Translations under genes and position numbers: made by a program
Shown here: positions 1 to 12,100 of the stretch, piece by piece
How the letters are laid out: every line of letters starts with the position of its first letter
Numbering within the stretch: position 1 is the stretch's first letter
From: Crocodylus rhombifer
Taxonomy: Eukaryota; Chordata; Crocodylia; Crocodylidae
Direction: 5' to 3'
Assembly (NCBI GenBank): GCA_038503035.1
Contig: JAVSML010024604.1
Coordinates: 263,773-327,772, forward strand
DNA length: 64,000 bases
Notes under the pieces: generated by a model
What the model was told of the DNA's origin: nothing
The model's input: only the letters and a program-made list of their open reading frames with translations
Databases searched by the model: none

Positions 1-125
1 GTGCGCCTGGGCTGAGCGCGGCGGCCGGGCCGGGCCGGGCGGGCGGGCGGCGGCGACGGCAGGCGAGGCGGAGCCGGCGCTGGAGCTGGAGCGGCGGCGG
101 CGGCCGAGAGCACAATTGAAAGATG
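1..125 (-). other. H3-3A: Putative H3-3A (H3F3A) non-coding exon 1
   Basis: Seen: a very GC/CpG-rich stretch. Read on the minus strand it begins CATCTTTCAATTGTG and continues into GCC-repeat-rich sequence. Known: from memory, the human H3-3A 5'UTR starts with a TTTCAATTGTG motif followed by GCC repeats, and H3-3A lies next to SDE2 in divergent orientation in tetrapods. Inference: this is the first, untranslated exon of the replacement histone H3.3 gene, transcribed leftwards out of the window. No H3 coding sequence is visible here, so the call rests on the 5'UTR resemblance and on gene order. Alternative: an unrelated CpG-island promoter. Confidence 0.5.
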
Positions 126-470
126 GCTGACTCGGGAGGGCCGCCCTGCCGCCGCGCCCCGCCCCCGCCGCCCGCTGCCCAATGGCGCACAATGGAGGGA
201 AGGCGCGGCCCCGCCTCCCCGCGCGCGGGCGCTGTGTGTACAAACACAAAAGACACGCCGCGCGCCCCGAGCCGCCCAGCGCCGTGGAGTGCCGGGGAAT
301 TCCCTCCCCCCGGCGCCCGGCCGTTGGTGGCGCCCAACCGCTGGGGCCCCGCGCGCGGGGTGACCAACGGCTGCCCCCACCTGTACCAGCCCCTCCCCTC
401 CCGGCCTGGCAGCAGAGAGGTCCGGTAGCCTGTGGCACTGTGGCTGGGCTCCTGCCCCCCGTGGAAGTCA
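1..470. promoter_or_regulatory. CpG-island promoter at left edge
   Basis: Dense CpG and GC content with a CCAAT motif (GCCCAATGG, about 177-185) and GC boxes. There is also a small inverted repeat: CCGTTGGT near 320-327 against ACCAACGG near 363-370. The frames open across the island are compositional and show no recognisable protein. Likely the promoter of the leftward gene proposed as H3-3A. Confidence 0.6.
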
Positions 471-692
471 GTGGAGCTGGATCCACCGAGCTTAATGGGA
501 GGACAGCCCCCACCGCATGGGTAGTGAGGTTCTCCATGACAGAGGTTATGGCAGGGGTTAGCCAAAAGGTGGTGCCAAAAAAAGTGCAACCTCATTTGTA
601 AGATGTCACTGTGCCAGGGCCAGATGTCAATGAAGCTGCGAGGGGCCTGATTAGGGCGGCCATCATAGAGGGCATTGCAGTTCTCTGCTACT

Positions 693-818
693 CTGTCCTC
701 TGTGGATACAAAACCCGATGCCTTTATGTCTTCTATTCTCTTCTCTTGAAGAGAAAAATAGAGGACATACAGGCATCCGGTTTTGTATCAATGGAAGACA
801 ACCCAACTGTCCTCTGTG
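693..818. repeat. Near-perfect palindrome flanked by 12-bp direct repeat
   Basis: Two arms of about 42 bp (704-747 and 749-790) are reverse complements with a few mismatches and a centre at about 748 (CTCTTGAAGAG). The left arm starts GGATACAAAACC and the right arm ends GGTTTTGTATC. The palindrome is bracketed by the direct repeat CTGTCCTCTGTG at 693-704 and 807-818. The layout suggests a small foldback insertion. Family not recognised. Confidence 0.6.
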
Positions 819-1271
819 ATGGCCACCCTAGTCTCCATCCTTGTTGTGGCAGCACAGCTCTCTTCTCTTCCCAGTGGTGTACTGTGGTCTCCGGTGCCCA
901 GAGGCCAATGCTTGATTTGCACCCCCTGGAAGTGGATGATCACCAAGCCAACAGGGCGGGGGCCCTGGCAACTGATCACTAAGCCTGAAAACGACGGCAG
1001 TGAAACCGCAAGTGCCACCAGGGGACCGAATACCCCCTGGAGGGCCTGGCTGATGCACTCCCTGCCCAGGCCAGCACCCAGGAACACGGCCCCCCCTCAC
1101 CCCTGCCATCAGTACGCTACTGCCCCATTCCCACCATCTACCTTGAGGTGTGCATACCAAGCAAAATGCCAGGGGTTGCCTACCCCGGGGTTATAGTGAC
1201 GTGATGTGATGTGGCCATTGCTGGTGCCTTGTAGGGCACTGATGCCCAGCACAGTTCACAGTGACTCCCAA

Positions 1272-1584
1272 GTCGGGTTGCCAACTCTGTTGGAATTTAT
1301 GCCAGGAGGTTTCCAGACCACCAGCGTGCCCACAACAGTGCGAGTGTGTCCATGTGCTTGCATATAGCAGTTACAATTACAATGTGTAGACTCTATGTCA
1401 GGAAGGCATGTGACTAGGACATTTAAAAAACCCACTGGACTGCTGCATGAAATCAGATTCAACATTTCATATTTCTTTAATGAATGCCCTATCTTTTATC
1501 TCCAAAGTGACTCTCAGCAGTCTCCTGGCAATTTACATCTAATTCCTAGAGACTCCAGGGCAATTCTGGAGGGTTGGCAACCCT
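1272..1584. mobile_element. Non-autonomous hAT-like element with 8-bp TSD
   Basis: Inverted ends GTCGGGTTGCCAAC (left) and, read inward from the right, AGGGTTGCCAACC. The exact 8-bp direct repeat ACTCCCAA flanks the element at 1264-1271 and 1585-1592. 8-bp duplications are typical of hAT transposons. The interior (313 bp in all) has no transposase, so it would depend on enzyme supplied in trans. Confidence 0.75.
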
Positions 1585-1976
1585 ACTCCCAAACTACTAA
1601 AGATGCTTTGGGCATCTTATGTTCCCCTGCCCAAGCACATGGGCAAACTTCAGCCACAGAGGAAGGAGCCTCAGGGACTGAATTGTCCTTGATGCCACCA
1701 CAGCTGGAGGGTATGCAAAGTTGGACAGCTGCTTCAGTAGTCCTTCTAAAGGGAATATTTGAGGAAGATCATATGCAAGTCTATCAAATGGGCCCAACTC
1801 TGAAGTCAATCCCAAATCAGCTGTTTCAGGGGAGTCACATATCTGGCCTGCGGACCAGATCTGGCCCATGGATCTGTCTCCCCCAAGCCAAGGAATTGAG
1901 TTATGCAGCTGGTGGACTTGTATCCTGGTTCTGGCTGCAGTGGTGGGACATCCCATGGTACCTTAGTGAGACTTAA

Positions 1977-2025
1977 GGCTCAGCACTTTAGTGAGACTTA
2001 AGGCTGTAGCAGCACCATGGGCAGA
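1977..2025. repeat. Short tandem duplication
   Basis: The segment TTAGTGAGACTTAAGGCT occurs twice, separated by a few bases, near 1963-2006. Local duplication with no gene content. Confidence 0.6.
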
Positions 2026-2049
2026 TCCCTGCCACTGTAGTCAAAGCCA

Positions 2050-4235
2050 GTGCAACCCATGGGCATCTAGAAAGCAGGGAATGCAGCCCTCCAAGTAACT
2101 TGAGTTTTTACTGAAAACATGAGACACATTTAAAAGACCCTCAAAGATCATCCACACTGAAAGGGTCATCTCGCTTTCTTCAAAATGAGGTTTTGTAGAC
2201 TTGGGCCTGAGAGACTAGGAAGGGGAATCAGTGGTGAAATGCTGGGCTTTGAAGAAGGCTATGGGAAAAATATGATTGTGATTTGAAAAGAGTGGGAGAG
2301 AGAGAGAGATAAGCCACATGGAAACGAGAGAGATGGACCACTCCTGTGGGGCTGTTCCAACTTTGAAGTGCCATTAGGATCACAAAAACATTTGCAAAAA
2401 TGACATTTTCTTACCCAACAGATCAAATCACTGTGTTTATTTAGTTACACCTGCTGCCTTATTGTTTAATGAGCAAAGACATTTTCATTTTATAGTTCAG
2501 TTACACTGAGAAGCTAAAACATCTATGGGGGAGTGAGTTAGGTTCTGTTCTGAATTGTCCATCATCCATATATTTGTTAGTTAAATTTCAGCTGTATTTT
2601 GTAATCCCTGTTGTCTTCAGATATACTGGTGTAACTAAGAGTGCAGTGTGAGATGCAGGATCTTTACTAAAGGGGAAGCTTGACTAAAAGGGGAGGATGA
2701 GTTGGTAAAGCTGATGTTTAGAAAGAAGCTTCTTTTTACTTGTAAAAGAGGGAGAAAACAACCCCCCTTGTCATCACTTTACCAGTCAAATTTTTAAGGA
2801 GGAGTGCTGTTTTTGGAACAGCCAGGACAAGGGCCCAAAGCTGAATAATTAAATCATTACACCATAGGCTGCTGTACGATCATATAAAATAATGCTTACT
2901 TTAACATTATTAGCAGTATGGTACAAAACAGGCTTTAATGACACGCTGAAAAAGAACCAAGGCCGTTCTCACAGCCAATTATTAAACCAAGAGAAAATGT
3001 CCTGCTTAAGGTCATTATTGTTTATCATAATAATAAAAATATGAAAATGGTAAAAAAAGGTAAAAAATAAAGTGACTCTACTTTCATGTGTTGTAACGTT
3101 GCCCTGGAGTTCTGTTTACTATACGGGTCTATACAATACACCCTTGTTAACATGAAAAACCCCATTGATTTCAGAGGGAATTCTCGTGTACAGAACGAAT
3201 TGCAAGAATGAACCTATATATTACACTGTAGCAGACAAGGAAAAGCTGTATTCTCAGGGTGCCATTATCTTTAATATAATTGATATTAGTAGTAAAATAT
3301 GCATAACTCGGGCTCAACACTGCTGTGAGTGATACCTTTTTCTGTTTTCCTAGTGAGAAGCTCTCCCATTGGTGGAAATGCCATGGAATTCCATGATGTC
3401 ATGGAGGGGGTGGGGGCTGGGAGGAAGCAAATTTTCTGTCTCAGCTGACTCAGTCCGTCTCTGGCTCTTGACCTCGCTGCTTCTCTTGGCTCTCAAGATG
3501 CAATGCACAGTTCCTTTCCTCTCCCATCGGTCCAAAACAAACAGTTCAGGAGATAATGAATGAAAGAAGCCTCTACAAGCCAAACCTTGATCAGGGAAAA
3601 AGAGGAAATCAAATGCTTCTTTATCTATTCGGGAGGACTTCACAGCTGTTTGCTGTTATCCTGCTGATAGCTCTTATTGAACTAGATAGCTCTTATTGAA
3701 CTGAAGTCTTAAAACAATAATGTAGTTAGACAAAATTATGCCCTCAGTTAATTATACACACTTAAGCTAATGGGAATTGCACATGGGTATGTGATGGGAG
3801 AACTGGTCATGAAATCTTGAAATCATTTTTTCTTCCTCCTTCCTGTTTTCCTACTGATGTGGGAATTAGTGTCCCTGAAGGCAACTTGCAAAAGAAGAAA
3901 ATGTATTTGTGCCTATTTTTGCTGCTTCTTTGAAATTTATGACCATACTTTAAAGACTTTTCCCAGAACTTTTGTGTGTGTGTGTTCTTGCTTTAACCTT
4001 AATGTTTCTGGTTTTAAGTTATTACTTCCATGGGTTTTGCTAGAAGACTCTTTATGGATCAGAGAATTGTTAATAAGACTGATGTTTCACAAGAAGAGAT
4101 TTTCTCTTAAGTGTCTGTCAGGTGTTGAAAGGTGGCAATAAAAGTACACCAAAACAAATCATCTTTGATGACCCATAATCGGGGTTCAGACCAGAGCAGA
4201 GAGGTTAGTCTAGTGACATTCAAAGACAGTCTCCT
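2050..4235. other. Intergenic, no gene seen
   Basis: AT-rich sequence with no supportable coding region. It holds a short (GA)n run near 2298-2310, an 18-bp tandem duplication (GATAGCTCTTATTGAACT) near 3666-3703 and a (GT)n run near 3978. The stretch around 2830-3060 is rich in TAAT/ATTA motifs and could be a conserved non-coding element. That is a guess from composition only. Confidence 0.5.
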
Positions 4236-4239
4236 AATG

Positions 4240-5170
4240 GCAGTAGACATAGGTAAGATCTCCATGGACCGTTGAATTTCTCTGCAGCATTTGATACACT
4301 GGACCACAAGATACTATTAAAATACTTACACAATATAGAAGTCCAATGATGTAAAACCCCAGCAATAACATGACTCCAGATATTCCTTTCCAGGAGAATT
4401 CAGCATGGTGATACATATTTTTTCCCCTTTTGGAACACCTTTACCAGAAGCATCCCACTGGGATCCATACTATCAATACTATTCTGTCTTCCCTTTAAGA
4501 CCTGATTGAGACCTCTCTGAGATCAGTTGTGAGACACCATGGGCTGAGCTAGCATGTTATTGACAACTATATATTTCTCTCAACTAAAATCTAAAACTAA
4601 TATAATTCTAACTACTAAAATATCAGAATGCTTGTAGGAAATAAGCCCCTGGATGGATGAAGAGCAGCTGGCTCAAATTAAAACCAGGCAAGATTAAAGT
4701 GAGGCTGGTCTGAAATAAACTTTTAAGAAAACTGGCAAAGATGTTTTGTCCACCTGCCAAAGAAGGTGCACTGCCCCATTTATAAAAGAAATGTGAAGTC
4801 TTCAGGCTGCTGTTTATCTCCTCAATAAGCCTGGCTGATGAAGTTACATCAGTTTTCAAAAATGCCATCTTCCACCTCCACCTTGTTATCCCATCTTTCC
4901 AGATGAGGATCTGGTTGCAGCAATCCATGGATTTGTCAGCATCAGGTTGGTTTACTATCATTCGGAACATGAGGATGACATACAGGCTGTAGCTGACAGA
5001 GAACACGGGTGTCCACGTTCTATATGGCTCAGACCACTGTGAATAAATCAGGCCTGAGATCATGTTGCTTCAATGGTTTCAATGGTTTCTAGTCAACTTC
5101 AGATGCTAGAAGGCTTCATTCCTAACTTTAAAGACAATTAGATCAAGCCCAAGCTACATTAAAGACCACA
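4240..5170 (+). pseudogene. Old L2-like LINE reverse transcriptase relic
   Basis: Translated on the plus strand with frame changes, the stretch keeps recognisable reverse-transcriptase pieces in order. An SAAFDTLDHKILL-like motif A lies near 4285-4320. A PLGSIL-like motif B lies near 4455-4480, with the region expected to hold the catalytic dyad just after it. A WMDEEQLAQIKT-like thumb segment lies near 4650, and an IHGFVSIRL-like segment near 4925. Many stops and indels show long decay. The order matches L2/CR1-clade non-LTR retrotransposons, L2 being the best fit. An apparent 146-codon frame on the opposite strand here is an artefact. Confidence 0.6.
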
Positions 5171-5179
5171 GAAAAAAGA

Positions 5180-5950
5180 GGTCTCAATTCAGGTGACAAG
5201 CCTTGGACCCATCATGGCTTTCAGAAGCTCAGAGCTCCAACTGCAGGAAAAATCTCATTCAGCTCTGGAGTCTTTGAAGAATGTACCTGCTAAAATCAAG
5301 AAGTCTCAAATAACGTGTGCAAAATGCACTTTTTCAAAGGCCAAACCTGTTCAATCTGGGCAGCTTTTCACAGAAATGCAAAAAGGCACATCCCTGAAAA
5401 AGGACCCTAGTAGAAACCATGACAGCACTAGAGCTTGCCAAATAACAAATTGCCTGATTTTTTTTCACACATACACTACCTTTACCTACCCTCCTATGCA
5501 ACATATTGGCTGAAATTTACAAACATCTCTCTGTCTCACTTTCATATTCTCTCTATCTGCCAGATGCAGATACCCAATGTGGAAAATTCTAGCCCAAATG
5601 GGAAACTTATAAGCAACTTCAAATACAGGAAGGCAAAAAGGTGGGCAATAGCAAGGGTAGTGATTTTTTTTTTTTTAGCCCCTATAAATAGGGCAGGTGT
5701 CGGGATAAAGAAGTGTCATTTAAGTGGCATTAAACATATGTCTTCTACTAGAAACTTAAGTAGGGATTCCCTATTTTTTGTGTTTAAATCCTAAACTCTA
5801 GCATTCTGTAATTAAACCATTCACAACTAGAATTTTGCATCATTTTTATGTGCGGATTTTTTTCTTTTCTGAATTCTTTTCATGATTTTATTTTTTATTC
5901 ACACAAGAGGCATGTATACCAACACAAATTTCATACTTGAAGGCTGTGCT
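5180..5950. other. Intergenic, no gene seen
   Basis: Unique-looking AT-rich sequence. Open frames of about 100-120 codons lack recognisable domains, and a run of 12 T interrupts the area near 5668. Nothing supportable was found. Confidence 0.45.
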
Positions 5951-5954
5951 ATGT

Positions 5955-6019
5955 GGTGTCCAATGACTGGGCTCAATGATCTTCTGAGGATCCTTCCAGC
6001 CCTAATGTCTGTGAAATCT
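5955..6019 (+). mobile_element. CR1 3'-end fragment
   Basis: The sequence around GCTCAATGATCTTCTGAGG followed by TCCTTCCAGCCCTAATG matches the conserved 3' untranslated end of CR1 LINEs (pattern: ATGATCT, CTGAGGTCC, CTTCCAGCCCTA). Heavily truncated, without coding sequence. Confidence 0.65.
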
Positions 6020-6022
6020 ATT

Positions 6023-7060
6023 GTCTAATGTATATTTGTGATTGTAAATTTAAGATTACTTGTAATGTTTCAAAAGGATTTTAAATATTTTTTTCTGATG
6101 GAAACATTTATGTTTTGTTAAGGTTTTCAGTTATGTCTTGAACTTGCAGCTTTATGTGCTATAGTACTATGAGAGTGACTATATACAATGTATACATTAG
6201 AACTGTAGAATTCCTTATTCTAAATATAGAACATACATATACTTGTTTTTAACTGGTATTTTCTAAGCTAGTGCTGGTGCAAAGATAGACATGCCCAAGA
6301 TCTCACTCCCTAGGTGTACAAAATACTTGCATTCTTTAGAAGTCCTCCTCCAGTGGGACTATATCTAAAAATTTCATGATCTTAAAGTAAAACTTAATTT
6401 TCCTTCTTTCATTTAGCCTACTTTAATTTGATCTTTGGGTCAGGCCACTTCTATTGTTCTGTAAAATATTTAGCACACTTTAGATACTATGGGCTTGATG
6501 CTTAAAAACAAATTAAGCCGTGCTTAGGTCTCATTGACTTCAATGGAAATATTAAGGGCATCCTTAATATTACATACATACTAACGTGCTTTCCTGAATA
6601 TAGATTTTTGAAAGACAGGCTATTACAATAATTAAATCACTTCTGAATAGTGGATAAAAACATATCCATATTCAGACCTACTTGCACTCTCATTATTAGT
6701 TTTTCTAAAATACAGTAGTGCCAATTCTGTCAAAGTCACTTTCTTGCTGACCATTAAATATACATATCTGGAGGTTTCAGAGAAATCCACTGTTAAGATA
6801 CAGTTGTAAAAATACCTTCAATTTTGAAATAAAAAAAACTTGAACTCTTGGTTCCAAAATGATACCTTTTATTAGACCAACTGGAAAATGGCAAGAACAT
6901 TGTCCTTGAAATGTATTTTTTCAAGCTCTCATAACTCAAATCAGGGGATCCAATTTTATTGAACATTTTTTAAATTACGCTTTTAGGTTAAGACTGATAC
7001 ATTTAATTCCAAAAAGAATTTCAAAGACAAAGTTCTAGGAGTGTGAAAATAAGGCTGACT
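6023..7060. other. Intergenic, no gene seen
   Basis: AT-rich non-coding sequence. I see no gene, RNA or recognisable repeat. Confidence 0.45.
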
Positions 7061-7064
7061 TAGC

Positions 7065-7130
7065 ACAGAGAACTTAGAATCAGGACTCCTGGGTTCTATT
7101 TGGATTTCAGGTTTATCACTGACTTCCTGT
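7065..7130 (+). repeat. MIR-like SINE fragment
   Basis: Contains GGACTCCTGGGTTCTATTTG followed by a stretch resembling the MIR core (TCACTGACTTCCTG). Short and degraded. Confidence 0.4.
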
Positions 7131-7654
7131 AGTTTAAACAGGATGGCTCTGTTTCCATCTTTATAGCTTGGTTCCTGAAAAGATTTGAGCATGTTTAGTC
7201 CCATTGCCTTCAAACAATGATTCCAAACTTAACATTACACATGGATCCCAATCAACTGGCACAAGTGTACATATTCCAGGTTCGCCCTATCATTACCACT
7301 ACACGCACACAAAATAATCTTGCTGCCACTGGCTTCTGGACAGTGGCCTGTGTTCTGTGAACCTTCTAGCAGGGACCAAAGAGTCAGGTAATTAATACTA
7401 CTTGAAACAGTTTTAATGAATTTCAACTTTTTACCCAACCTAATAAGGTCTCTGGGAAGGAGAGCATAAATAGAAAGGAACACACCACTTCCACAAGTTT
7501 AAAAAAATGTATTTGCTGCCCTATGTACTACAAAAAGCAGAATGACCACAGAATTTGTGCATAGAGTCATCTACTGTTTGGTGTATGTATTGTAACCACT
7601 GTCTTTATTTGTTTATTTTATGTATCATCTTTGAAAGTCTTGTACATAGATACT

Positions 7655-8049
7655 CAGTGGGTGTGTCTACATGTGCACTTACACCAGCTTAAATTTACTG
7701 TGTGGTAAATTACTGCACAGTAAATGGGATAGGCCAGCATATACATGTGCAGGTGTTAAAGTGCATTAATGCTGTGTATGGACTGACTTGGGACTAAAGT
7801 TAGTCCCAAGTCAGTCCACACATACAGTGTTACTGCACAGTAAGACAAGTACCCACAGTAACTAATCGGGTGTAAATTTGATATCTGCATGATGCAGGTA
7901 TCAAATTTACGCTCAAGTCAGTGTAAATCACCATATTTACTGTGCAGTATGGGCATGCATATGTAGATATGTGCCTGTACTGTGTGCCTGTACTATGCAG
8001 TAATTTTGGTTACTGCGCAGTAATTGCTCATGTGTAGACGTGCCCAGTG
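7655..8049. mobile_element. hAT-like MITE built of nested palindromes
   Basis: The left end CAGTGGGTGTGTCTACATG pairs with the right end, which read inward is CACTGGGCACGTCTACACATG-like. Inside are two near-perfect hairpins. One has arms GGACTGACTTGGGACTAA (7780-7797) and its complement (7800-7817). The other has arms GTAAATTTGATATCTGCA (about 7871-7888) and its complement ending at about 7909. Motifs like ACTGCACAGTAA recur. There is no coding capacity. A clean target duplication was not found. The left end matches that of the element at 63596. Confidence 0.65.
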
Positions 8050-8114
8050 TGTCACAGAAAGAACAATTCAAACTTAATGCAAAAGAATCAGTATTCCTAA
8101 TCCTGGGAAACTTT

Positions 8115-8515
8115 TGAGCAGTCACCAGGGGCGATGCATAGGGGGTGCAAGCAGGTGCACGTGCACCCTCTCTGAGTGTGGCGGTGCTCCCCCTACAAAA
8201 AGGCACTGCTGATGCTGTTGGCGGCCCCTGAGGGTGGTCGCTCCTCGCCACCCTGCCGCCAACACCACCAGTGGCATCTGCGGTAGTCTGCGATCCTTGC
8301 TGGCTACTGCCAATGCTGCTGGCAGTGTCTGCGGGTAGTTGCCGATCCCTGGTCAGCGCTTGCCACCTGCCCCTCCCTGCCACTGACAGTGCCGGCAGTG
8401 TCTGCGGGAGCTCCCCCACTTACCGCCACCATGCTCCCGCTGCCACTGTGCCCCACCAGCCACCGTGCCCCCCACAGTGGCCAGGGGCACATGTTGTTCA
8501 TGGCAGTCACACTTG
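8115..8515. repeat. GC-rich repeat with degenerate internal units
   Basis: GC-rich island in AT-rich surroundings, starting near CCAGGGGCGATGCATAGGG. A degenerate unit containing GGCAGTGTCTGCGGG recurs (about 8320-8336 and 8393-8410), with GCCACTGGTG-like words. It looks like a dispersed repeat with minisatellite character. The open frames on both strands are by-products of composition. Confidence 0.45.
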
Positions 8516-8954
8516 ATTTTTCTTTACGTTTCTATTTCCAATACATTCTTGATTGTCCTCATTAACTGCATGTTCAAGCTGCTTTTAATTATATTCTCCA
8601 TATAATACGGTGAAGGACAACTGATATGAATAAACACCACCACTATATACAGTTGTCAGCCTGCCCTTGTCAAGGGACCTGCAGCTTACTGTAGAGTTCA
8701 CTTGGCTCTCTAACCTTGTAAATTTTTTCCTCACTGCGTAGCACTGTGCTTTTAAACACACACTGTCAGTCCTCCTGTGGTATGGAACAGTTAATTGAAA
8801 CAGACACAAAATAATTGCATGCGCACTAGGGCTCAAAGCATGACATACACAAGACAAGTGCTTGCAAGATTAATTTACAACAGGGCCAAAGACTGAAAAT
8901 TCTGTGATCTCCCTTGGAAACTATTTATGGCTTTTTAGGGAAAATGTTGCCTGT

Positions 8955-9105
8955 TGGTTAGAGAATGAACCTGGGAGTCGATTTTTCTACTGATACTCTG
9001 TTTAACTTTGGGTGCATATCTAACTTCCAGTTCAGTTTCCTCATCAGAAAGCGTGGTAATACATACTTAACAGATGTTCTGTGAGGCTTAATTGATTATA
9101 TTTAG
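8955..9105 (+). repeat. MIR SINE relic
   Basis: The order of words matches the MIR core and LINE2-like tail: AACCTGGGAGTC, then CAGTTTCCTCATCAGAAAG, then GGTAATACATACTTAACAG and TGTGAGGCTTAATTGA. An AT-rich hairpin follows at 9091-9141 (TTGATTATATTTAGAAA against its complement). Confidence 0.6.
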
Positions 9106-9141
9106 AAATATAATAATTTTTTTCTAATAAATATAATCAAT

Positions 9142-12100
9142 TTGTGTTTGTCTTTGCATGAGAGTTACTGCACTAATCCAAGTCTGTATTCATTATAAAG
9201 AAAATGTGTGGAGAAATAAAGAGAAAACAGGGTTTACTCTCCTTAATGATAACACCAGATTTTGAAACCTGGCCCAGCAGAGCAAATTATTTTTTACAAA
9301 AAGAGATTGCATAGGTGGGTTTCTTAGAGATGAATACTTTAAGAGCACAAGCAACTGTTCTGGAAAAAATCACTTTCTATAGTTACAATATCACACAATA
9401 ATTAACCTTGTTCTACTTCTAGCTGTCCAGGCCCCTTGCAGATGATCAAGTTCTGATAACAAATATTTCTGTCTCTTTAGAAGTATCATGTTTTCTTGTG
9501 GAAGGGGCCTTATCATAATTAGGCCTAGTGTAAAATCTTTTATTTCCCAGTACTTTACTTCTGTGTTGATAGACTGACTTAAAACTGCTGAGGAAAAACA
9601 AACAGGATAAAGCCTAATTAGTTATCAAATGAGATTCCTGTGACTCCACTGATTTATTTTAATCTTCTGTTTAGTAGAGCCTCAGTGAGCTGGTTTGCCC
9701 CAAGACCCACACTCTAGCAAACATGCCCCTGAAAACTTCCATGATGCAAAAAACAGTGGCTTGCTACTTTCTATTCATTAGGCTCACACTGGCCTCATTT
9801 TATGGTGCTCATCTTGTAAAATATGTCTATTTCTGCACTACCACAATACCCACCCTAAGTGATGTTGCCCTGAAAGCTTCCATCTTTCTGTAACTACTGT
9901 ACCTAGAAGTGCTGAAAGAGACATAGCATTCATTTCATATTTATGCTCAGTGGCACTGTCTCAAGAGATATGCAGTTTGTTTTCACAGGTGCTCAGGGGA
10001 GCAGCAGCTATACGGAGAAACTCAAGCATACTTAGTACGATGCAAACACCACAGGGCTGGCTACTCAAAGCATAAGCAGCAGACCTTGGCACCAGTTTGG
10101 GTCCTCGCTATCATTATTGTCTTTGGCATGCTAATCCTCTCTAAACCCGCTCCTTTCAAAATCCTTGATCCTGCTTCATTTTGAAAGTGCAGGAGTAAGA
10201 GCCTCCTGAAAAAGTACAGATGCATCACAAGTCTAAATTGTGAACATCAGCTGAGTTATGTTCACAGAAATGAAAACATTATTCTGAGGTCTGTCCCTAA
10301 TGCAGTTCTGAGGTGTTCTGCAGCCTCCCATCTTTCTTAATGAATCCTCTTAAGTCTCAAAACCCACTTGGAGGAAAACTAGCCTCCTGAGAGAAAACTG
10401 AAAAAGGAATGAGGTGCTGGAGTGGCAGGCAGTATATTTTAAAGTGACAGCAGGTAACTTTAATTACGTTCTTTTCACTCTTATGAGCCTGGAGAGTTTT
10501 GTTTCTTAAACAAAAAAACCAAAACGCTTCTTATCAAAGGGGGGCTTTTTTCTCCCCTTGAAATTTCTTGTAGACCACATAAATTGTTGTGTCCACAATA
10601 TTATTTTCCATTTTTCCTTAGCAATCAGTCCTTCCAAATCATCTCAGACTCGTATCTCATGAGGCATCTCAAGATGGAAGCAACAATCTTTGTAAGGAAT
10701 AGACTGAATATCAGTCCCTGGGTGTCTGTCACATATATACAACAGATGGATTAGAAAAGTTAGATCCCCTGAAAAACTCTTTCTAAGCAGTGCTCATTCC
10801 TCATCAGCTTTATGCACCCAGTCAGTGGGACCAGTTATCTACTCTTCTTCTAGGTATCTGTTTCAGGGTAAGTGCTCTCATCACCAGAGTGATCCCCACA
10901 GGTAGCATAAGTGAGATCTAGAAATTCCCTACACGACAGCTTAATAATGCTTAGCGTTATATAGCACTATACTACCATGTTGTCTTTCACAGACTAAATT
11001 AAGGGGCAGCCCATACAAATTATGTAACTAATCCAGCACTCATCCCATGTGTAAACCATGGTTTTCCATAGACAAAGCACATTTTGAAAGCATATTGAGA
11101 TTCTTTTTCTTGGCTAAGTACTTCTAAATGTTTTCCCCAGTAGCAAAGAAACCCTATGAACCACCACCCTCCCTCACCACCACTGCTACTTCAAAAAGCT
11201 GCCTTCAGTTCACTTGCAAAATCTTCCTTCCTCTGATGTGACAGTGAGGCACTTTTCACAGTGACTAAACCAGGAAGGTACTTGAAGCAACAGATGTGTC
11301 ACTGATATACAGGTAATTCTGCTGGATGTAGACACACTCTTCTCAGGCTTCATTTACATGTGACATAAGAGGCAAGGTGCTATATTCAAATTCCTTGTGG
11401 ATAACACCTAATTATTTATCTTCACTGATTAACTCGTATCCTTCATTTAGGACAAAAAGAAACACTGGAGGGCAGTCCAAGATATACAGGTAGTCCACTT
11501 AAAAAGAAATTGAAATATCAAAGGAATACAGATCAGTCAAATGGGTGCTGAGAGATTTAGTATAACCTAATGGGCAAAATGGCCTACAGGTACAGCCTCA
11601 AACCAAGACTTCAAACTGGATTAGAACTCACTTAGTATGGAGGTGTAACAGCAGTTTAAAGGTGACCTGCAAAGAAAAAAACGTTGAAGTCGCTCTATCA
11701 AGAAACTGAGCTTCTTTATTGACTCTTAAGTTAGTATAATTCATGAGTGCTTACCAGCCCTTTAGAAACGTTAGCAGTGTTCCCTACCCTTGTTAGAAGA
11801 CTGCTAGAATGACCCAGAGGTGTAGAATGAAAACTTTCTCCACCATTAATTTAAGGAATAGACATTAAATCCTTATCTAATGGAGCTCACTGTCCAAGAG
11901 CCCATGTTTAACAGATGATTACAAACAAACAAAACAGCTTTAAATAGCAGGAATAACTTCTTTTGTCAATTAATTGTCACTTCCTTGTTATCTGATGTTG
12001 TAACTAGTTCTCCAGGCCCACATTTACAGTAGAAACAAGCAGAGAAAGAAAAGGAACTTAAAAAAAAACAAACCCCAACAAAAACAACTTTTATCCCTTC

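Noticed and set aside
123..601. Overlapping frames of 101-139 codons in the CpG island
   Set aside because: Driven by GC composition. No domain, and they lie over a promoter.
1395..1976. 193-codon frame
   Set aside because: Starts inside the hAT-like element at 1272-1584, has no recognisable domain, and is overlapped by an opposite-strand frame.
4623..5063. 146-codon minus-strand frame
   Set aside because: Lies opposite an L2-like relic that reads on the plus strand. Not a gene.
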